A DNA stretch of 64,000 bases from Cohnella fermenti (GTDB lineage: Bacteria > Bacillota > Bacilli > Paenibacillales > Paenibacillaceae), in NCBI RefSeq assembly GCF_004801405.1, contig NZ_SSOB01000009.1, positions 62,001-126,000 of the forward strand, read 5' to 3'. The stretch's first letter is position 1; every line of letters starts with the position of its first letter. The translations under genes were made by a program, and so were the position numbers. Shown here one piece after another: positions 36,352 to 46,164 of the stretch. A model generated the notes under the pieces. That model had not been told where the DNA came from, made no database searches, and saw only the letters and a program-made list of their open reading frames with translations.

Positions 36352-36813
36352 TCAATCTCCCATCTGCTCGAGCTGAATGATCTCGGAACGGTTCAGCACT
36401 TCCGACAGATTCAGAAGAATCAGCAGCCGGTTGTCGCCGAGCGCGGCCACGCCGCTCAGGTACTTCGCCTTGATTCCGCCGACCACCTCCGGAGGAACGC
36501 CGATCGTATCGCTCATGATGTCGACGACATCGTTCGCGGAATCGACGATAAAGCCGACCTCCAGGTCGTTCGCCGCCACGATGATGATCCGGGTATTCTC
36601 CGTCGGCTCGGATTCCGGAAGCCCGAATCGCCCTCGCAAGTCGATAATAGGAATGACGACGCCGCGAAGATTAATGACGCCCTTGACGAATGCCGGCGTC
36701 TTCGGAACGCGTGTGATCGGAACCATGCGCTCAATCGTCCTTACTTTGTCGACTTCGATGCCGTATTCTTCGTGCGCAAGCGTAAAGACAATTACCTTCA
36801 ACTCTTCTGCCAT
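36352..36813 (-). CDS. cheW: Chemotaxis coupling protein CheW
   Basis: Links receptors to CheA. The 153-residue single CheW domain has KVIVFTLAHEEYGIEVDKVRTIERM, FVKGVINLRGVVIPIIDLR and the VDIMSDTIGVPPEV segment. The ATG follows GGAGGGCTCGAC. It lies between cheA and cheC. Confidence 0.96.
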   Translation of the reverse strand: MAEELKVIVFTLAHEEYGIEVDKVRTIERMVPITRVPKTPAFVKGVINLRGVVIPIIDLRGRFGLPESEPTENTRIIIVAANDLEVGFIVDSANDVVDIMSDTIGVPPEVVGGIKAKYLSGVAALGDNRLLILLNLSEVLNRSEIIQLEQMGD

Positions 36814-36838
36814 GTCGAGCCCTCCTATTATTGTTCCG

Positions 36839-38920
36839 TTATTTGATAAGAGCGTTCGGATCGACGATAAGCGCCACTTGCCCGTCGCCCATGATCGTCG
36901 CTCCCGAGATCAGCTTCTGGTTCGCCAAGTACTTGCCGAGCGTCTTCAGGACGATCTCGCTCTGGCTGATGAATTCGTCGACGAGCACCGCCGCAAGCTT
37001 GTCCCCCTTGCGAATGACGAGCATCTCGGTCTCCTTCTCTTCATCGTCCCGGTAATCCGGCGCATCAAGCACCCTCGCTAGCGAGACGACCGGGATGATC
37101 GACTTGCGGTATTCGATCACCTTGTTGCCTTGGAGGTCGCGAATGTCCTCTCGCCGGATCGAGCCGGTCTCGACGATCGACGACAGCGGGAAGGCATACT
37201 TCTCGGAGCCGAGCTTGATCAGCATCGCCGAGATGATCGACAGCGTCAGCGGCAGTTGAATCGAGAAGATCGAGCCGTGCCCGATCGCAGACGTCACGCT
37301 GACCCGGCCTCCGAGCGATTCGATCTTGGACCTGACGACGTCGAGCCCGACCCCGCGTCCGGAGATGTCGGAGATCTTGTCCGCCGTGCTGAAGCCCGGC
37401 GCGAACAGAAGCATGTTGATCTCGTCGTCGCTGAGCTTCTTCGCGTCCTCCGGCTTCACAATGCCCTTATTGATCGCGATGTCGAGCACCTTCGGCCGAT
37501 TGATGCCGGCCCCGTCGTCTTGAATCTCGATGAACACGTGATTGCCGCTGTGGAAGGCGCGAAGGTGAATCGTCCCCGTCTCCTGCTTGCCCGCCGCCGT
37601 GCGAACCGCTGGCATCTCGATGCCGTGGTCGACGGAGTTGCGAATCAAGTGGACAAGCGGATCGCCGATCTCGTCGATAACCGTCCGGTCCAGCTCGGTC
37701 TCGGCTCCCGTGACCACAAGCTCCAGCTTCTTGTCGAGCGACTTGGCGAGGTCCCGCACCATGCGCGGGAAGCGATTGAAGACGCTCTCGACCGGCACCA
37801 TCCGCAGCTTAAGCACGATATTCTGCAGGTCGCCGCTCACGCGCGCCATATGCTCGACCGTCTCGGTCAGATCGTTGCGGCGCACCTCGGAGGCCAACTG
37901 CTCGAGCCGGGAACGATCGATCAGAAGCTCGCTGAACAAGTTCATGAGCGCATCCAGACGCTCGATGTCGACCCGGATCGTCCGGTTCGCGGTGCTCGCT
38001 CCCCCGGACTGCTGCGCCACCGGCTTGGCAGGAGCTGCCGAAGCTTTGGGCGCGGGCACGGCGCTCGCGGGAGCCGCTGCCGCCGAGGCGGCCTGCTTGA
38101 TCGCCTGAACCTGCTGCATCGCGGCTTGCTCCTTCGATTGATCCAACTCGGCGAGCGAGGAGCGATCGACTCCCATCACCGTTGCCGATTCAATCTCCGA
38201 CACCCGGAGAATCCCGTCGCGAAGCTCGTCCTCTTCGATGCGAGAGATATAGTAGACCGAGAAGCTGCGGTCGAACTTGTCCTGCTCGATGTCCTGCACG
38301 GAAGGGTGCGACTTGACGACCTCTCCGTTCTTCTCGAGGAAGTCGAATACCATGTAGGCGCGAACGGCCTTGAGCACGCAATCCTCGCGAATGAACACCT
38401 GAACGTGGAACACCTTCATTCCGCTGTCGACCGATTGCTCGAGCACGGACATCTGGAACTGATCCAGCAGCAGCTCCGTCGCGACGATCGGCTTGTCCTC
38501 GACGGCCGAGTCCGCAGCCGCTCCCCCGGGAGCGGTCAGATCGCCTCTGACGATCGCCTTGAGCGTCTCGACCAGCTCGCTGACGTCCGCCTTGCCCGTG
38601 CCCCCGCCGACAACGTCCTGCACCATGCCTTCGAGCGCGTCCAAGCATTTGAAGAGGGTGTCGAAAATCGTGCCGTTCATCGTAAGCTTGGCGTTGCGCA
38701 CCATATCGAGCACATTCTCCATCTCGTGCGTGAGCGATGCCAAGTCCTCGAAGCCCATCGTCGCGGACATCCCCTTCAGCGTATGGGCGGAACGGAAGAT
38801 GATCTGCACGATGCCGATATCCTCGGGCGACTGCTCCAGTCTCAGCATGCTCTCGTTAAGCGACTGCAGGTGATCGTTGGCCTCGTCGATAAAGATGGAT
38901 AGGTATTGGTTCATTTCCAC
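36839..38920 (-). CDS. cheA: Chemotaxis histidine kinase CheA
   Basis: Phosphorylates CheY and CheB in response to receptors. The P1 Hpt domain has the phosphoacceptor His in FRSAHTLKGMSATMGF (near residue 46). A P2 region (about 165-265) and an Ala/Pro linker lead to the dimerisation domain (P3, IRVDIERLDALMNLFSELLI). The kinase has the N box HLIRNSVDHGIE, G1 DDGAGI and G2 GRGVGLDVV; a CheW-like P5 domain ends the 693 residues. The start is a GTG with AGGAGG about nine bases ahead; an ATG two codons later is possible. Confidence 0.96.
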   Translation of the reverse strand: MEMNQYLSIFIDEANDHLQSLNESMLRLEQSPEDIGIVQIIFRSAHTLKGMSATMGFEDLASLTHEMENVLDMVRNAKLTMNGTIFDTLFKCLDALEGMVQDVVGGGTGKADVSELVETLKAIVRGDLTAPGGAAADSAVEDKPIVATELLLDQFQMSVLEQSVDSGMKVFHVQVFIREDCVLKAVRAYMVFDFLEKNGEVVKSHPSVQDIEQDKFDRSFSVYYISRIEEDELRDGILRVSEIESATVMGVDRSSLAELDQSKEQAAMQQVQAIKQAASAAAAPASAVPAPKASAAPAKPVAQQSGGASTANRTIRVDIERLDALMNLFSELLIDRSRLEQLASEVRRNDLTETVEHMARVSGDLQNIVLKLRMVPVESVFNRFPRMVRDLAKSLDKKLELVVTGAETELDRTVIDEIGDPLVHLIRNSVDHGIEMPAVRTAAGKQETGTIHLRAFHSGNHVFIEIQDDGAGINRPKVLDIAINKGIVKPEDAKKLSDDEINMLLFAPGFSTADKISDISGRGVGLDVVRSKIESLGGRVSVTSAIGHGSIFSIQLPLTLSIISAMLIKLGSEKYAFPLSSIVETGSIRREDIRDLQGNKVIEYRKSIIPVVSLARVLDAPDYRDDEEKETEMLVIRKGDKLAAVLVDEFISQSEIVLKTLGKYLANQKLISGATIMGDGQVALIVDPNALIK

Positions 38921-38960
38921 TGTACGGACACCTCCTGGGCGACTAGTCTTGCCTCGAAAT

Positions 38961-40472
38961 CTACCTTCTTCTGGCGGTAACCTCGTAGACGATCGCGGGC
39001 GCGATCTGCTGCAAATTCAGAACCTGCGATACGGCCCCCAGTTCGACCGCCGAGCGCGGCATCCCGTAGACGACGCAAGTCTGTTCCGACTCGGCGATCA
39101 AGGTGTCCGCTCCGTCTTCCTGCAGTGCCATCATCGCCCTGGCGCCGTCGCTTCCCATCCCCGTCATGAGGACGATGTGCCGCTTCAGCTCCTTCATGCC
39201 GAGCAGCGATTCGAACATGCGGTCGACCGAAGGGCGGTGCCCGGATACCTGCGCGTCGTCCGACAAGGCGATGTGATAGGAACCGGCTGCTTCGCGTACA
39301 AGCGTCATGTGCAGCCCGCCAGGGGCGATGTACGCCGTGCCCGACAGAACGCGCTCTCCTTGAACGGCTTCGCGCACGTGAATGTTCGAGAAGCTGTTCA
39401 GCCGCTGCGCGAGCGAATGCGTGAACTTGGGCGGCATATGCTGTACGATCAGAATCGGTGCCGGAAAATCAGGCGGGATCGAGGTCAGAACCTCCTGCAG
39501 AGCCCGCGGTCCTCCGGTCGAGGTCCCGATTGCGACGATGTGGCCGAACTTCGGCGATCCCGGCGCCTTGTCCCCGGACACCTGCTTGCGGCCGCCCGAT
39601 TCCGCCTCCGGCTCGTGCGCGGCGCGCGGAAGCTCCGGAGGAGAGTGCACCGACTCCAGCCGGCTTGCCGGCTTCGCCCGTCCTTGAGGCAAATCGACGG
39701 CAGGCTTGCCCCGGGAGGACGTCTTGTCCTTCGGCGAAGCGCGCTTGCCCGATCGCGGATCGCCCGCAGGCTCGTCGATTCCGGGCAGCCCTCCCTTTGT
39801 CCTTCGCCCGTCCGGCGCCCAAGCGGCTCTGCCCGACCGCTTCGCCTGAGCGGCCTCGGCGCCCGGGTTCTCCGGCGGCTTGGCCGGCGGAGCTGCGGGA
39901 AGCTGCGGCGATTCCCACTTCTTCCGCATGTCCGCAGCCGGCAATCCCGGCTCGGGAGGCGGCGGCTCTTGCGAAGCCGCGGCAGCCTCTTCCTCCGCGG
40001 CGACGTGCAGCACCTCATCCGGCTCGGGGTAATCGTCCGCGGCGGCGAGCAGGTGGACGTTGTCTCTCTTGGCGAGCTCAATGGCGACGTGCAGCTTCTC
40101 CCGCAGCATGTCGCCGACTTGCTTGATGTCCAGCTTCACCGAGCCGTCCGGCTTGCGAATGAAGTCGAGCGCCCCGTATTGCAACGCTCGGATCGTATCC
40201 CTTGTTCCGTTGTCCGTCACGGCCGACAGCATGATGACGGGGGTCGGCTTCACGGACATAATTCTTCGCAGCGCCTCCAACCCGTTCATGGTCGGCATCT
40301 CCAGGTCCATCGTGATGACGTCGGGCTCGATCGCCAGCGTCTTCTCGATGGCCTCGAGTCCGTTCGATGCCGTCGCGGCTACCTCGAAGGTCGGGTCCGC
40401 GGAGATCGAATCGCTGAATACTTTGCGCATGAAAGGGGAGTCGTCAACGACTAGCACCTTGAACCTGGTCAT
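38961..40472 (-). CDS. cheB: Chemotaxis response regulator / protein-glutamate methylesterase CheB with long linker
   Basis: Receiver domain at residues 1-125 (VLVVDDSPFMRK, phosphoacceptor Asp in DVITMDLEMP, Lys in DFIRKP). The C-terminal methylesterase covers about 315-500 with the Ser-His-Asp triad visible as GTSTGGP, VQHMPPKFTHSL and MTGMGSDGA. Total length is 503 residues against about 350-360 usually. The extra 150 residues form one Pro/Ala/Arg/Lys/Glu-rich, presumably disordered linker (about 145-310). It lies between flhG and cheA, as in B. subtilis. Confidence 0.95.
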   Translation of the reverse strand: MTRFKVLVVDDSPFMRKVFSDSISADPTFEVAATASNGLEAIEKTLAIEPDVITMDLEMPTMNGLEALRRIMSVKPTPVIMLSAVTDNGTRDTIRALQYGALDFIRKPDGSVKLDIKQVGDMLREKLHVAIELAKRDNVHLLAAADDYPEPDEVLHVAAEEEAAAASQEPPPPEPGLPAADMRKKWESPQLPAAPPAKPPENPGAEAAQAKRSGRAAWAPDGRRTKGGLPGIDEPAGDPRSGKRASPKDKTSSRGKPAVDLPQGRAKPASRLESVHSPPELPRAAHEPEAESGGRKQVSGDKAPGSPKFGHIVAIGTSTGGPRALQEVLTSIPPDFPAPILIVQHMPPKFTHSLAQRLNSFSNIHVREAVQGERVLSGTAYIAPGGLHMTLVREAAGSYHIALSDDAQVSGHRPSVDRMFESLLGMKELKRHIVLMTGMGSDGARAMMALQEDGADTLIAESEQTCVVYGMPRSAVELGAVSQVLNLQQIAPAIVYEVTARRR

Positions 40473-40559
40473 CTGGAAGACCCCTCTCTCTCCTGTGATG
40501 TGATGCTTCGATCAACTCGCAATGCCGGCCTTTCGCCATTCCGGTTCACAACTCGCCGA

Positions 40560-41423
40560 TTACTTCCATAGACGCCGCATACGCTGCAGGAAGCCCTTCG
40601 CGCCGCCGCCCTCCGCCTTCTCCTCCGCGAGATAAGCGGAGGCGATCCGTTCGATGCCCCGATTCGCCTGGCTGTCCGGGTAAGAGAGGAACAGCGCGCT
40701 CTGACGCTTGACCGCCTTCATGACGTGGCTGTCGTCCGGCACGAAGCCGAGCAGCGGCAGTTCCAAATTCAAATACTTGCTTGCCACCTGTTGAATGTTG
40801 TTCGCGGTCTGACGGCCTTCCTTCTCGTCGGCGACCCGATTCACCACCAGCCGGAACTGCACCTCGTGTCCCATCGTCTTGACCATCTTGATCAGGGCGT
40901 AAGCGTCCGTGATCGAGGTCGGTTCGGGCGTCGTAATAACGATCGTCTCCTCGGCCGCCGTGATGAAGCGGAGCGTCTCCTTCGACAGCCCGGCTCCCGT
41001 GTCGAAGAGCAGGAAGTCGAAGTGGCCGTGAAGCTTGCCAATCTGGTCCGCGAAGTACTCGAGCTCCTCTTCGCTGAGCCGAATGAGGTCCTTGAAGCCG
41101 GAGCCTCCCGCGATGAACTTGAGCCCTCCGGGGCCGGTCTGGACGATGTCCCAGATCGTCTTCTCCCGCTTGAGCAGATGGAACAGATTGTATTCGGCGG
41201 GCGTCCCGAGCAGCACGTCGATGTTCGCCATTCCGATGTCCGCATCGAACAGCAGAACGCTGAAGCCTCTGCGCTGCAACGAGAGTGCGAAGTTCAGGCT
41301 GAAGTTCGACTTGCCGACCCCGCCCTTCCCGCTCGTCACCGTGATGATGCGGGTCGCCTTGGGCGTGCTTAGCTGCTCCCGGATGGATACGAGATTGCGC
41401 AGCGCCTCCGCTTGGTCATTCAT
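40560..41423 (-). CDS. flhG: Flagellar number regulator FlhG (MinD/ParA family ATPase, YlxH)
   Basis: The deviant Walker A motif SGKGGVGKSNFSLN lies near residue 32, followed by a MinD-type core (VLLFDADIGMANIDVLLG, FLLFDTGAGLS). An N-terminal DQ-type activating helix (MNDQAEALRNLV) can stimulate FlhF GTPase. A basic amphipathic C-terminal segment (FLQRMRRLWK) fits membrane binding. It has 287 residues and overlaps flhF by eight bases. Confidence 0.93.
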   Translation of the reverse strand: MNDQAEALRNLVSIREQLSTPKATRIITVTSGKGGVGKSNFSLNFALSLQRRGFSVLLFDADIGMANIDVLLGTPAEYNLFHLLKREKTIWDIVQTGPGGLKFIAGGSGFKDLIRLSEEELEYFADQIGKLHGHFDFLLFDTGAGLSKETLRFITAAEETIVITTPEPTSITDAYALIKMVKTMGHEVQFRLVVNRVADEKEGRQTANNIQQVASKYLNLELPLLGFVPDDSHVMKAVKRQSALFLSYPDSQANRGIERIASAYLAEEKAEGGGAKGFLQRMRRLWK

Positions 41424-42930
41424 TCCGCAACTCTCCCAGCAACCGTCGGATCATATCCTCGGGGTCGAAGTTGCGGATATCGTCGGGCACGGTCTGACCG
41501 CATGTCAGGTAGGAGATCTCGTAGTCGAACGCCTGAACCAGGTTCAGGATCGAGCCGAAGGAGTCCGTCTCGTCCATCTTGGTGAACAGAAGCCGCTTCA
41601 CTCCGTACTTCGCGAACTGGGCCGCCACCTGCTTCATATCTTGGTATTTATGGGTAAGGCTGAGAACGAGGATGCTCTCGGACTGCTCTCCCGGAGACAG
41701 CAGCGCATTCACCTCGGAGACGAACAGCTCGTTGCGGTAGTTGCGCCCTGCCGTATCCATGAAGATCAGGTCGCGATCCTCAAGCTTGCGATACGCCTTC
41801 GGAAGCTCCGAAGAGGAGAACACCACCTCGAGCGGAATGTTCAGAATCTCCGCATACGTCCGAAGCTGATCGACAGCCGCGATCCGGTACGTGTCCGCGG
41901 TGATGAAGCCGACGGCTCTGCGGTGAACGAATGCCTGATCGGCAGCCAGCTTCGCGATCGTCGTCGTCTTGCCGACGCCGGTCGGACCGACGAAGTTCAC
42001 GATCCGCGTATTCGCCGAGATGCCTTGTCCGATCGACGGAAGGAGCCACTCTCTCAGCACGCCGCTTGCCGCCTCGTAGACTCGGCCGGCATCGTCCGCA
42101 TCGCCGCCTTCAACCCGCTCCATGACGGTCTCCGCGAACCGCTCGACCAGATACGGCTCGACTCCCTGTTCCGCAAGCGTCTTCGCCAGCTTCATGACAG
42201 GTTCGGGAATGATCCGGAACGACTGCTGGCGGTTCATCTCCTTCATCATTTCCTTCATGGCGCGAAGCTCCTGCAGAAGCTGGGCGGTCTCGTCTTCCAC
42301 GATTCTGCCCCTCTCCTGCCGCTCCGCTGCCCAAGGCTCGCCGCGAACCGGAGGAGGAGGCGCGCCCCTCTCTTCGGCGCTCGGCCTCCTGCCGGCGGAC
42401 ATGCCCGCGATCAGCTCCAGGGCGGCTTCGGCCGCTCCTTGCGAGGATCCCTCCGCCGCTGGCGGCCTGACCGCGCTCGCCGCCTTCGCGGCCGATGCTT
42501 CGGCCGTCGGCGCCGGCTCCAACGTCGCCACCGGCGCCGCGCTCCTCGGCGCATTCCCTTGGCTGTACCGGCTCCTCACCGCTTGGGGTGGAAGGAAGGA
42601 ACCCGGCTCGTCCGGAATTCCCGCTCCGGCCGTCAGGGGCGAGTCTGCCGACGACGGCGAAGGGGGAGCCGAGGCGGTCGGAGGAACGGCTCGCGGCTGG
42701 AGCTGGGCTTGCGGCCGCAGCGCGCGGGCGGCGGCTGCCGCCGGATTCGACCGGGCCGACTGCTCGTCGATCGCGGCGAATACTTCTACGCGCTTCTTGC
42801 GGAACATGCCAAGAAATCCGCCGATGCGGATTTCCTTGGTATTGAGAATAACGGCATCCGATCCGAGCTCCGCGCGAATCTTCTGCACGGCCTCCGGCAA
42901 GTCCTGGACGACATATCGTTTAACCTTCAT
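41416..42930 (-). CDS. flhF: Flagellar biosynthesis SRP-type GTPase FlhF
   Basis: SRP-family GTPase positioning the flagellar basal body. The B domain (about 1-60, KVKRYVVQDLPEAVQKIRAELG) is followed by a long Ala/Pro/Ser-rich insert (about 60-210). The NG domain has P-loop FVGPTGVGKTTTIAKLAAD, DTYRIAAVDQLRTYA, DTAGRNYRN and TKMDETDSFG. At 504 residues it is about 140 longer than B. subtilis FlhF because of that insert. The ATG overlaps the flhA stop by four bases. Confidence 0.95.
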   Translation of the reverse strand: MKVKRYVVQDLPEAVQKIRAELGSDAVILNTKEIRIGGFLGMFRKKRVEVFAAIDEQSARSNPAAAAARALRPQAQLQPRAVPPTASAPPSPSSADSPLTAGAGIPDEPGSFLPPQAVRSRYSQGNAPRSAAPVATLEPAPTAEASAAKAASAVRPPAAEGSSQGAAEAALELIAGMSAGRRPSAEERGAPPPPVRGEPWAAERQERGRIVEDETAQLLQELRAMKEMMKEMNRQQSFRIIPEPVMKLAKTLAEQGVEPYLVERFAETVMERVEGGDADDAGRVYEAASGVLREWLLPSIGQGISANTRIVNFVGPTGVGKTTTIAKLAADQAFVHRRAVGFITADTYRIAAVDQLRTYAEILNIPLEVVFSSSELPKAYRKLEDRDLIFMDTAGRNYRNELFVSEVNALLSPGEQSESILVLSLTHKYQDMKQVAAQFAKYGVKRLLFTKMDETDSFGSILNLVQAFDYEISYLTCGQTVPDDIRNFDPEDMIRRLLGELRNE

Positions 42931-44960
42931 GCGTTCACCACCCCGACGCTTTGCACTTCAATGTTCGGTTCCAGCTCGCTGTACGAGATGACCGGGATAT
43001 CCTGCAAGCTGCGCTCCAGCATCTGCCGCATGTACATGCGAATGGTCGGCGATGTCAGAATGATCGGCTGCTGCCCCAGTTGGAGCACCCGGTTCACCTG
43101 CTCCGACAATCTGGAGTAGATCGCCTGCGTAGATGGAGGATCGAGCGCAAGATAACTGCCCTGGTCGGATTGCTGCACGGAATCGGAGATCTTCTTCTCC
43201 ACCGTCGGGCTGACCGTGATGACCTTAAGCGGTTCGTTCGGGCTTGCATATTGCAGCGTAATCTGGCGAGACAGCGCTTGCCTTACGTACTCGGTCAGCA
43301 CGTCGGGGTCCTTCGTATACTTGCCGTAGTCGGCAAGCGTCTCGAAGATCGTGACGAGATCCCGAATCGAGATCTTCTCCTTGAGCAGCTTGGAGAGCAC
43401 CTTCTGCACGTCCCCGATCGACAAGGTCGAAGGAATCAGATCCTCGATAAGCGTCGGGTAGCTCTCCTTGACGCTGTCGATAAGCGACTTCGTCTCCTGA
43501 CGGCCGAGCAGCTCATGCGCATGCTTCTTGATCACTTCCGTCAGATGGGTCGCAACGACGGAAGGCGGGTCCACCACCGTGTAGCCCGCCATCTCGGCGC
43601 GCTCCTTGGTCGATTCGTCGATCCAGAGCGCCGGCAATCCGAACGCGGGCTCCTTCGTCTCGATGCCCGTTACCGAATCGTCGTCATAGCCTGGGCTCAT
43701 CGCCAAATAGTGGTTAAGCAATAATTCGCCGCGAGCTACCAAATTTCCTTTCATTTTGATAATATATTCGTTCGGTTTAAGTTGAATATTGTCGCGAATT
43801 CGGATAACCGGGACGATTAGCCCCATCTCCAGCGCGCACTGACGCCTGATCATAATAATCCGGTCAAGCAAGTCTCCCCCCTGCTGCGTATCCGCCAGAG
43901 GAATCAGGCCGTAGCCGAATTCGAATTCGATCGGGTCGACCTGGAGCAAGCTGATGACGCTCTCCGGGCTGCGCACCTCCTCGATCTCCTTCTCCTCCAC
44001 GAGCAGATCCTCTTCCTTCTGCTTGCGATCCGCGCTCCTCTGGAGACGGTAAGCCGCGAAGATGAACACGGCGGCGATCGGGAACGTCGCCAGCGGTCCG
44101 ATCGGCGTGAAGATGCCGAGCAGGGCGATCGTGCCCGCTACGATGTAGAGAAGCTTCGGGAACCGGAGAACCTGCTGAATCAGATCCTGGGCGAGATTAC
44201 CGTCCGATGCGGCGCGGGTAACGATGATGCCTGTCGCGGTGCTGATGAGCAGCGCCGGAATCTGGCTGACGAGTCCGTCGCCGATCGTAAGGATCGAATA
44301 TGTATTGAGCGAGTCCGTCGCCGACATTCCGTGAATGACCATGCCGACGATAATGCCGGCGATCAGGTTGATCGCAACGATGATGATGCTGGCAATCGCG
44401 TCCCCTTTGACGAACTTGCTCGCTCCGTCCATCGCCCCGTAGAAATCCGCTTCTTTCTCGATTTTCTCCCGGCGATCCTTCGCTTGCTGCTCATTGATGA
44501 GCCCCGCGTTGAGGTCGGCGTCGATGCTCATCTGCTTGCCGGGCATCGCGTCGAGGGTGAATCTCGCCGCGACTTCGGATACGCGTTCCGCACCCTTCGT
44601 AATGACGATGAACTGCACAACGACAAGAATGAGGAAGACAACAAAGCCGATCGCGAGCTCTCCCCCGGCCACGAATTCCCCGAACGTGTGAACGACCTTC
44701 CCCGCCTCGGCTTCCGACAGGATCAAACGGGTCGTCGAGATGTTCAGCGCCAGGCGGAAAAGCGTCGTGATCAGCAGCAATGTCGGGAATATCGAGAATT
44801 GAAGGGCGTCCTGCGTATTCATCGAGATAAGCAGAATCATGATCGCGGCGGAGATATTGATAATAAGAAGAATGTCGAGCAGCTCTTTGGGAATAGGGAC
44901 GACCATCATCAGGACAATGCCTATGACGCCGACGAGTATGCTAATGTCCCGAACCTTCAA
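42927..44960 (-). CDS. flhA: Flagellar export gate protein FlhA
   Basis: Nonameric export gate and chaperone-docking platform. Eight membrane segments occupy about residues 1-330 with the cytoplasmic FHIPEP-type loop (SIDADLNAGLINEQQAKDRR). The remainder is the large cytoplasmic domain (KEPAFGLPALWID region onward). It has 677 residues, a normal length. The start is TTG at 44960 with GGGAGGGAACGTC ahead, which suits the TTG choice. It overlaps flhF by four bases. Confidence 0.96.
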   Translation of the reverse strand: MKVRDISILVGVIGIVLMMVVPIPKELLDILLIINISAAIMILLISMNTQDALQFSIFPTLLLITTLFRLALNISTTRLILSEAEAGKVVHTFGEFVAGGELAIGFVVFLILVVVQFIVITKGAERVSEVAARFTLDAMPGKQMSIDADLNAGLINEQQAKDRREKIEKEADFYGAMDGASKFVKGDAIASIIIVAINLIAGIIVGMVIHGMSATDSLNTYSILTIGDGLVSQIPALLISTATGIIVTRAASDGNLAQDLIQQVLRFPKLLYIVAGTIALLGIFTPIGPLATFPIAAVFIFAAYRLQRSADRKQKEEDLLVEEKEIEEVRSPESVISLLQVDPIEFEFGYGLIPLADTQQGGDLLDRIIMIRRQCALEMGLIVPVIRIRDNIQLKPNEYIIKMKGNLVARGELLLNHYLAMSPGYDDDSVTGIETKEPAFGLPALWIDESTKERAEMAGYTVVDPPSVVATHLTEVIKKHAHELLGRQETKSLIDSVKESYPTLIEDLIPSTLSIGDVQKVLSKLLKEKISIRDLVTIFETLADYGKYTKDPDVLTEYVRQALSRQITLQYASPNEPLKVITVSPTVEKKISDSVQQSDQGSYLALDPPSTQAIYSRLSEQVNRVLQLGQQPIILTSPTIRMYMRQMLERSLQDIPVISYSELEPNIEVQSVGVVNA

Positions 44961-45020
44961 GACGTTCCCTCCCTTTCCGTGTTCCTGCGGGTAGTTCCGC
45001 TGCGTGCCAAGCCGGACTCC

Positions 45021-46130
45021 TTACGCCTTGCGCCTGCCTTTTAAACGATAGATATATGCCAATACCTCGGCGACGGCCTGGAACAGATCGGGCGGAATCG
45101 CTTGTCCGACTTCTGCCCGTTCGTACAAGGCGCGGGCCAAAGGTTTGTTTTCCATAATTGTGACGTCGTGCTTCTTGGCGATCTCCCGAATCCGCAGCGC
45201 CAGGTAATCCTGCCCTTTGGCAATGACCTTGGGCGCATCCATCTTCGTCTGATCGTATTGAAGCGCGACCGCGAAGTGAGTCGGGTTCGTGATGATGACG
45301 TCGGCGTTCGGCACCTCCTGCATCATCCGCATGATCGCCATGCGGCGCTGCTTCTCCCTGATCTTCGCTTTGACCTTGGGGTCGCCTTCCTGGTTCTTGA
45401 ATTCGTCCTTGATGTCCTGCTTGCTCATCCGCAAGCTCTTCTCGTAGGAATAGTTCTGGTAGTAATAATCGCCGATTGCAATAAGGAACAGCGTGATGGC
45501 AACGAGCATGCCCAACCGGGTCGTCAGGCTGCCCGCGAAGGCGAATATATCTTCGATCGGCACGTACGCGAGCGCCATCACCCGATCCCTCTCCGACCAG
45601 AGGACCAAATAAACGATAAGTGAGATGGCCAGCAGCTTCAGCACGCTCTTCGCAAGCTCCACCAGCGCCCGCATGCTGAACAATCGTTTGAACCCGTTGA
45701 TCGGATTAAGCGGCTTAAGCTTGAACTTCAGCGGCTCCGTCGTGAAGAGCCAGCCGACTTGGAAGTAGTGGGCCGCGAATCCGACCACGATCGCCCCGAT
45801 GAAGATCGGCGACAGGAAGATGAGCATCTGAATCGCGTATTGGCCGAACAGCGTGAGAACGTTGCCGGGAGTGACGTCCATCGATAGCCTGTGTAGGAAG
45901 ATCTCCCCGAACATCGCGACGATCCGATTCCAGAAGAAGGACCCGAGCACCATGAAGAGGCTGACGCTCACGATCAATTGCAGCGAATTGCTAATCTCCT
46001 GACTCTGCGATACCTGCCCCTTCCGGCGGGCGTCGTTCCTCTTCTTCGGCGTCGCCTTCTCGGTCTTCTCTCCCGCGAACACTTGCAGATTCATGGGCAG
46101 AAGATAGCGGGAATCCGTTGCCGGCTTCAT
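45021..46130 (-). CDS. flhB: Flagellar export switch protein FlhB
   Basis: Substrate-specificity switch of the export apparatus. After an N-terminal GEKTEKATPKKRNDARRKGQV segment come four membrane helices. The cytoplasmic domain contains the autocleavage site NPTH in VIITNPTHFAVALQYD and a following RIREIAKKHDVTIMENKPLARALY. The ATG at 46130 has GGAGGAGGTCGAATCG ahead; the open frame upstream reaches into fliR. Length is 369 residues. Confidence 0.96.
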   Translation of the reverse strand: MKPATDSRYLLPMNLQVFAGEKTEKATPKKRNDARRKGQVSQSQEISNSLQLIVSVSLFMVLGSFFWNRIVAMFGEIFLHRLSMDVTPGNVLTLFGQYAIQMLIFLSPIFIGAIVVGFAAHYFQVGWLFTTEPLKFKLKPLNPINGFKRLFSMRALVELAKSVLKLLAISLIVYLVLWSERDRVMALAYVPIEDIFAFAGSLTTRLGMLVAITLFLIAIGDYYYQNYSYEKSLRMSKQDIKDEFKNQEGDPKVKAKIREKQRRMAIMRMMQEVPNADVIITNPTHFAVALQYDQTKMDAPKVIAKGQDYLALRIREIAKKHDVTIMENKPLARALYERAEVGQAIPPDLFQAVAEVLAYIYRLKGRRKA

Positions 46131-46164
46131 CGATTCGACCTCCTCCGCCGCTTCGTTCCTTGGC

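Noticed and set aside
37130..38902. 590-codon plus-strand ORF over cheA
   Set aside because: Shadow of cheA in the mirror frame; no start signal and no recognisable domain.
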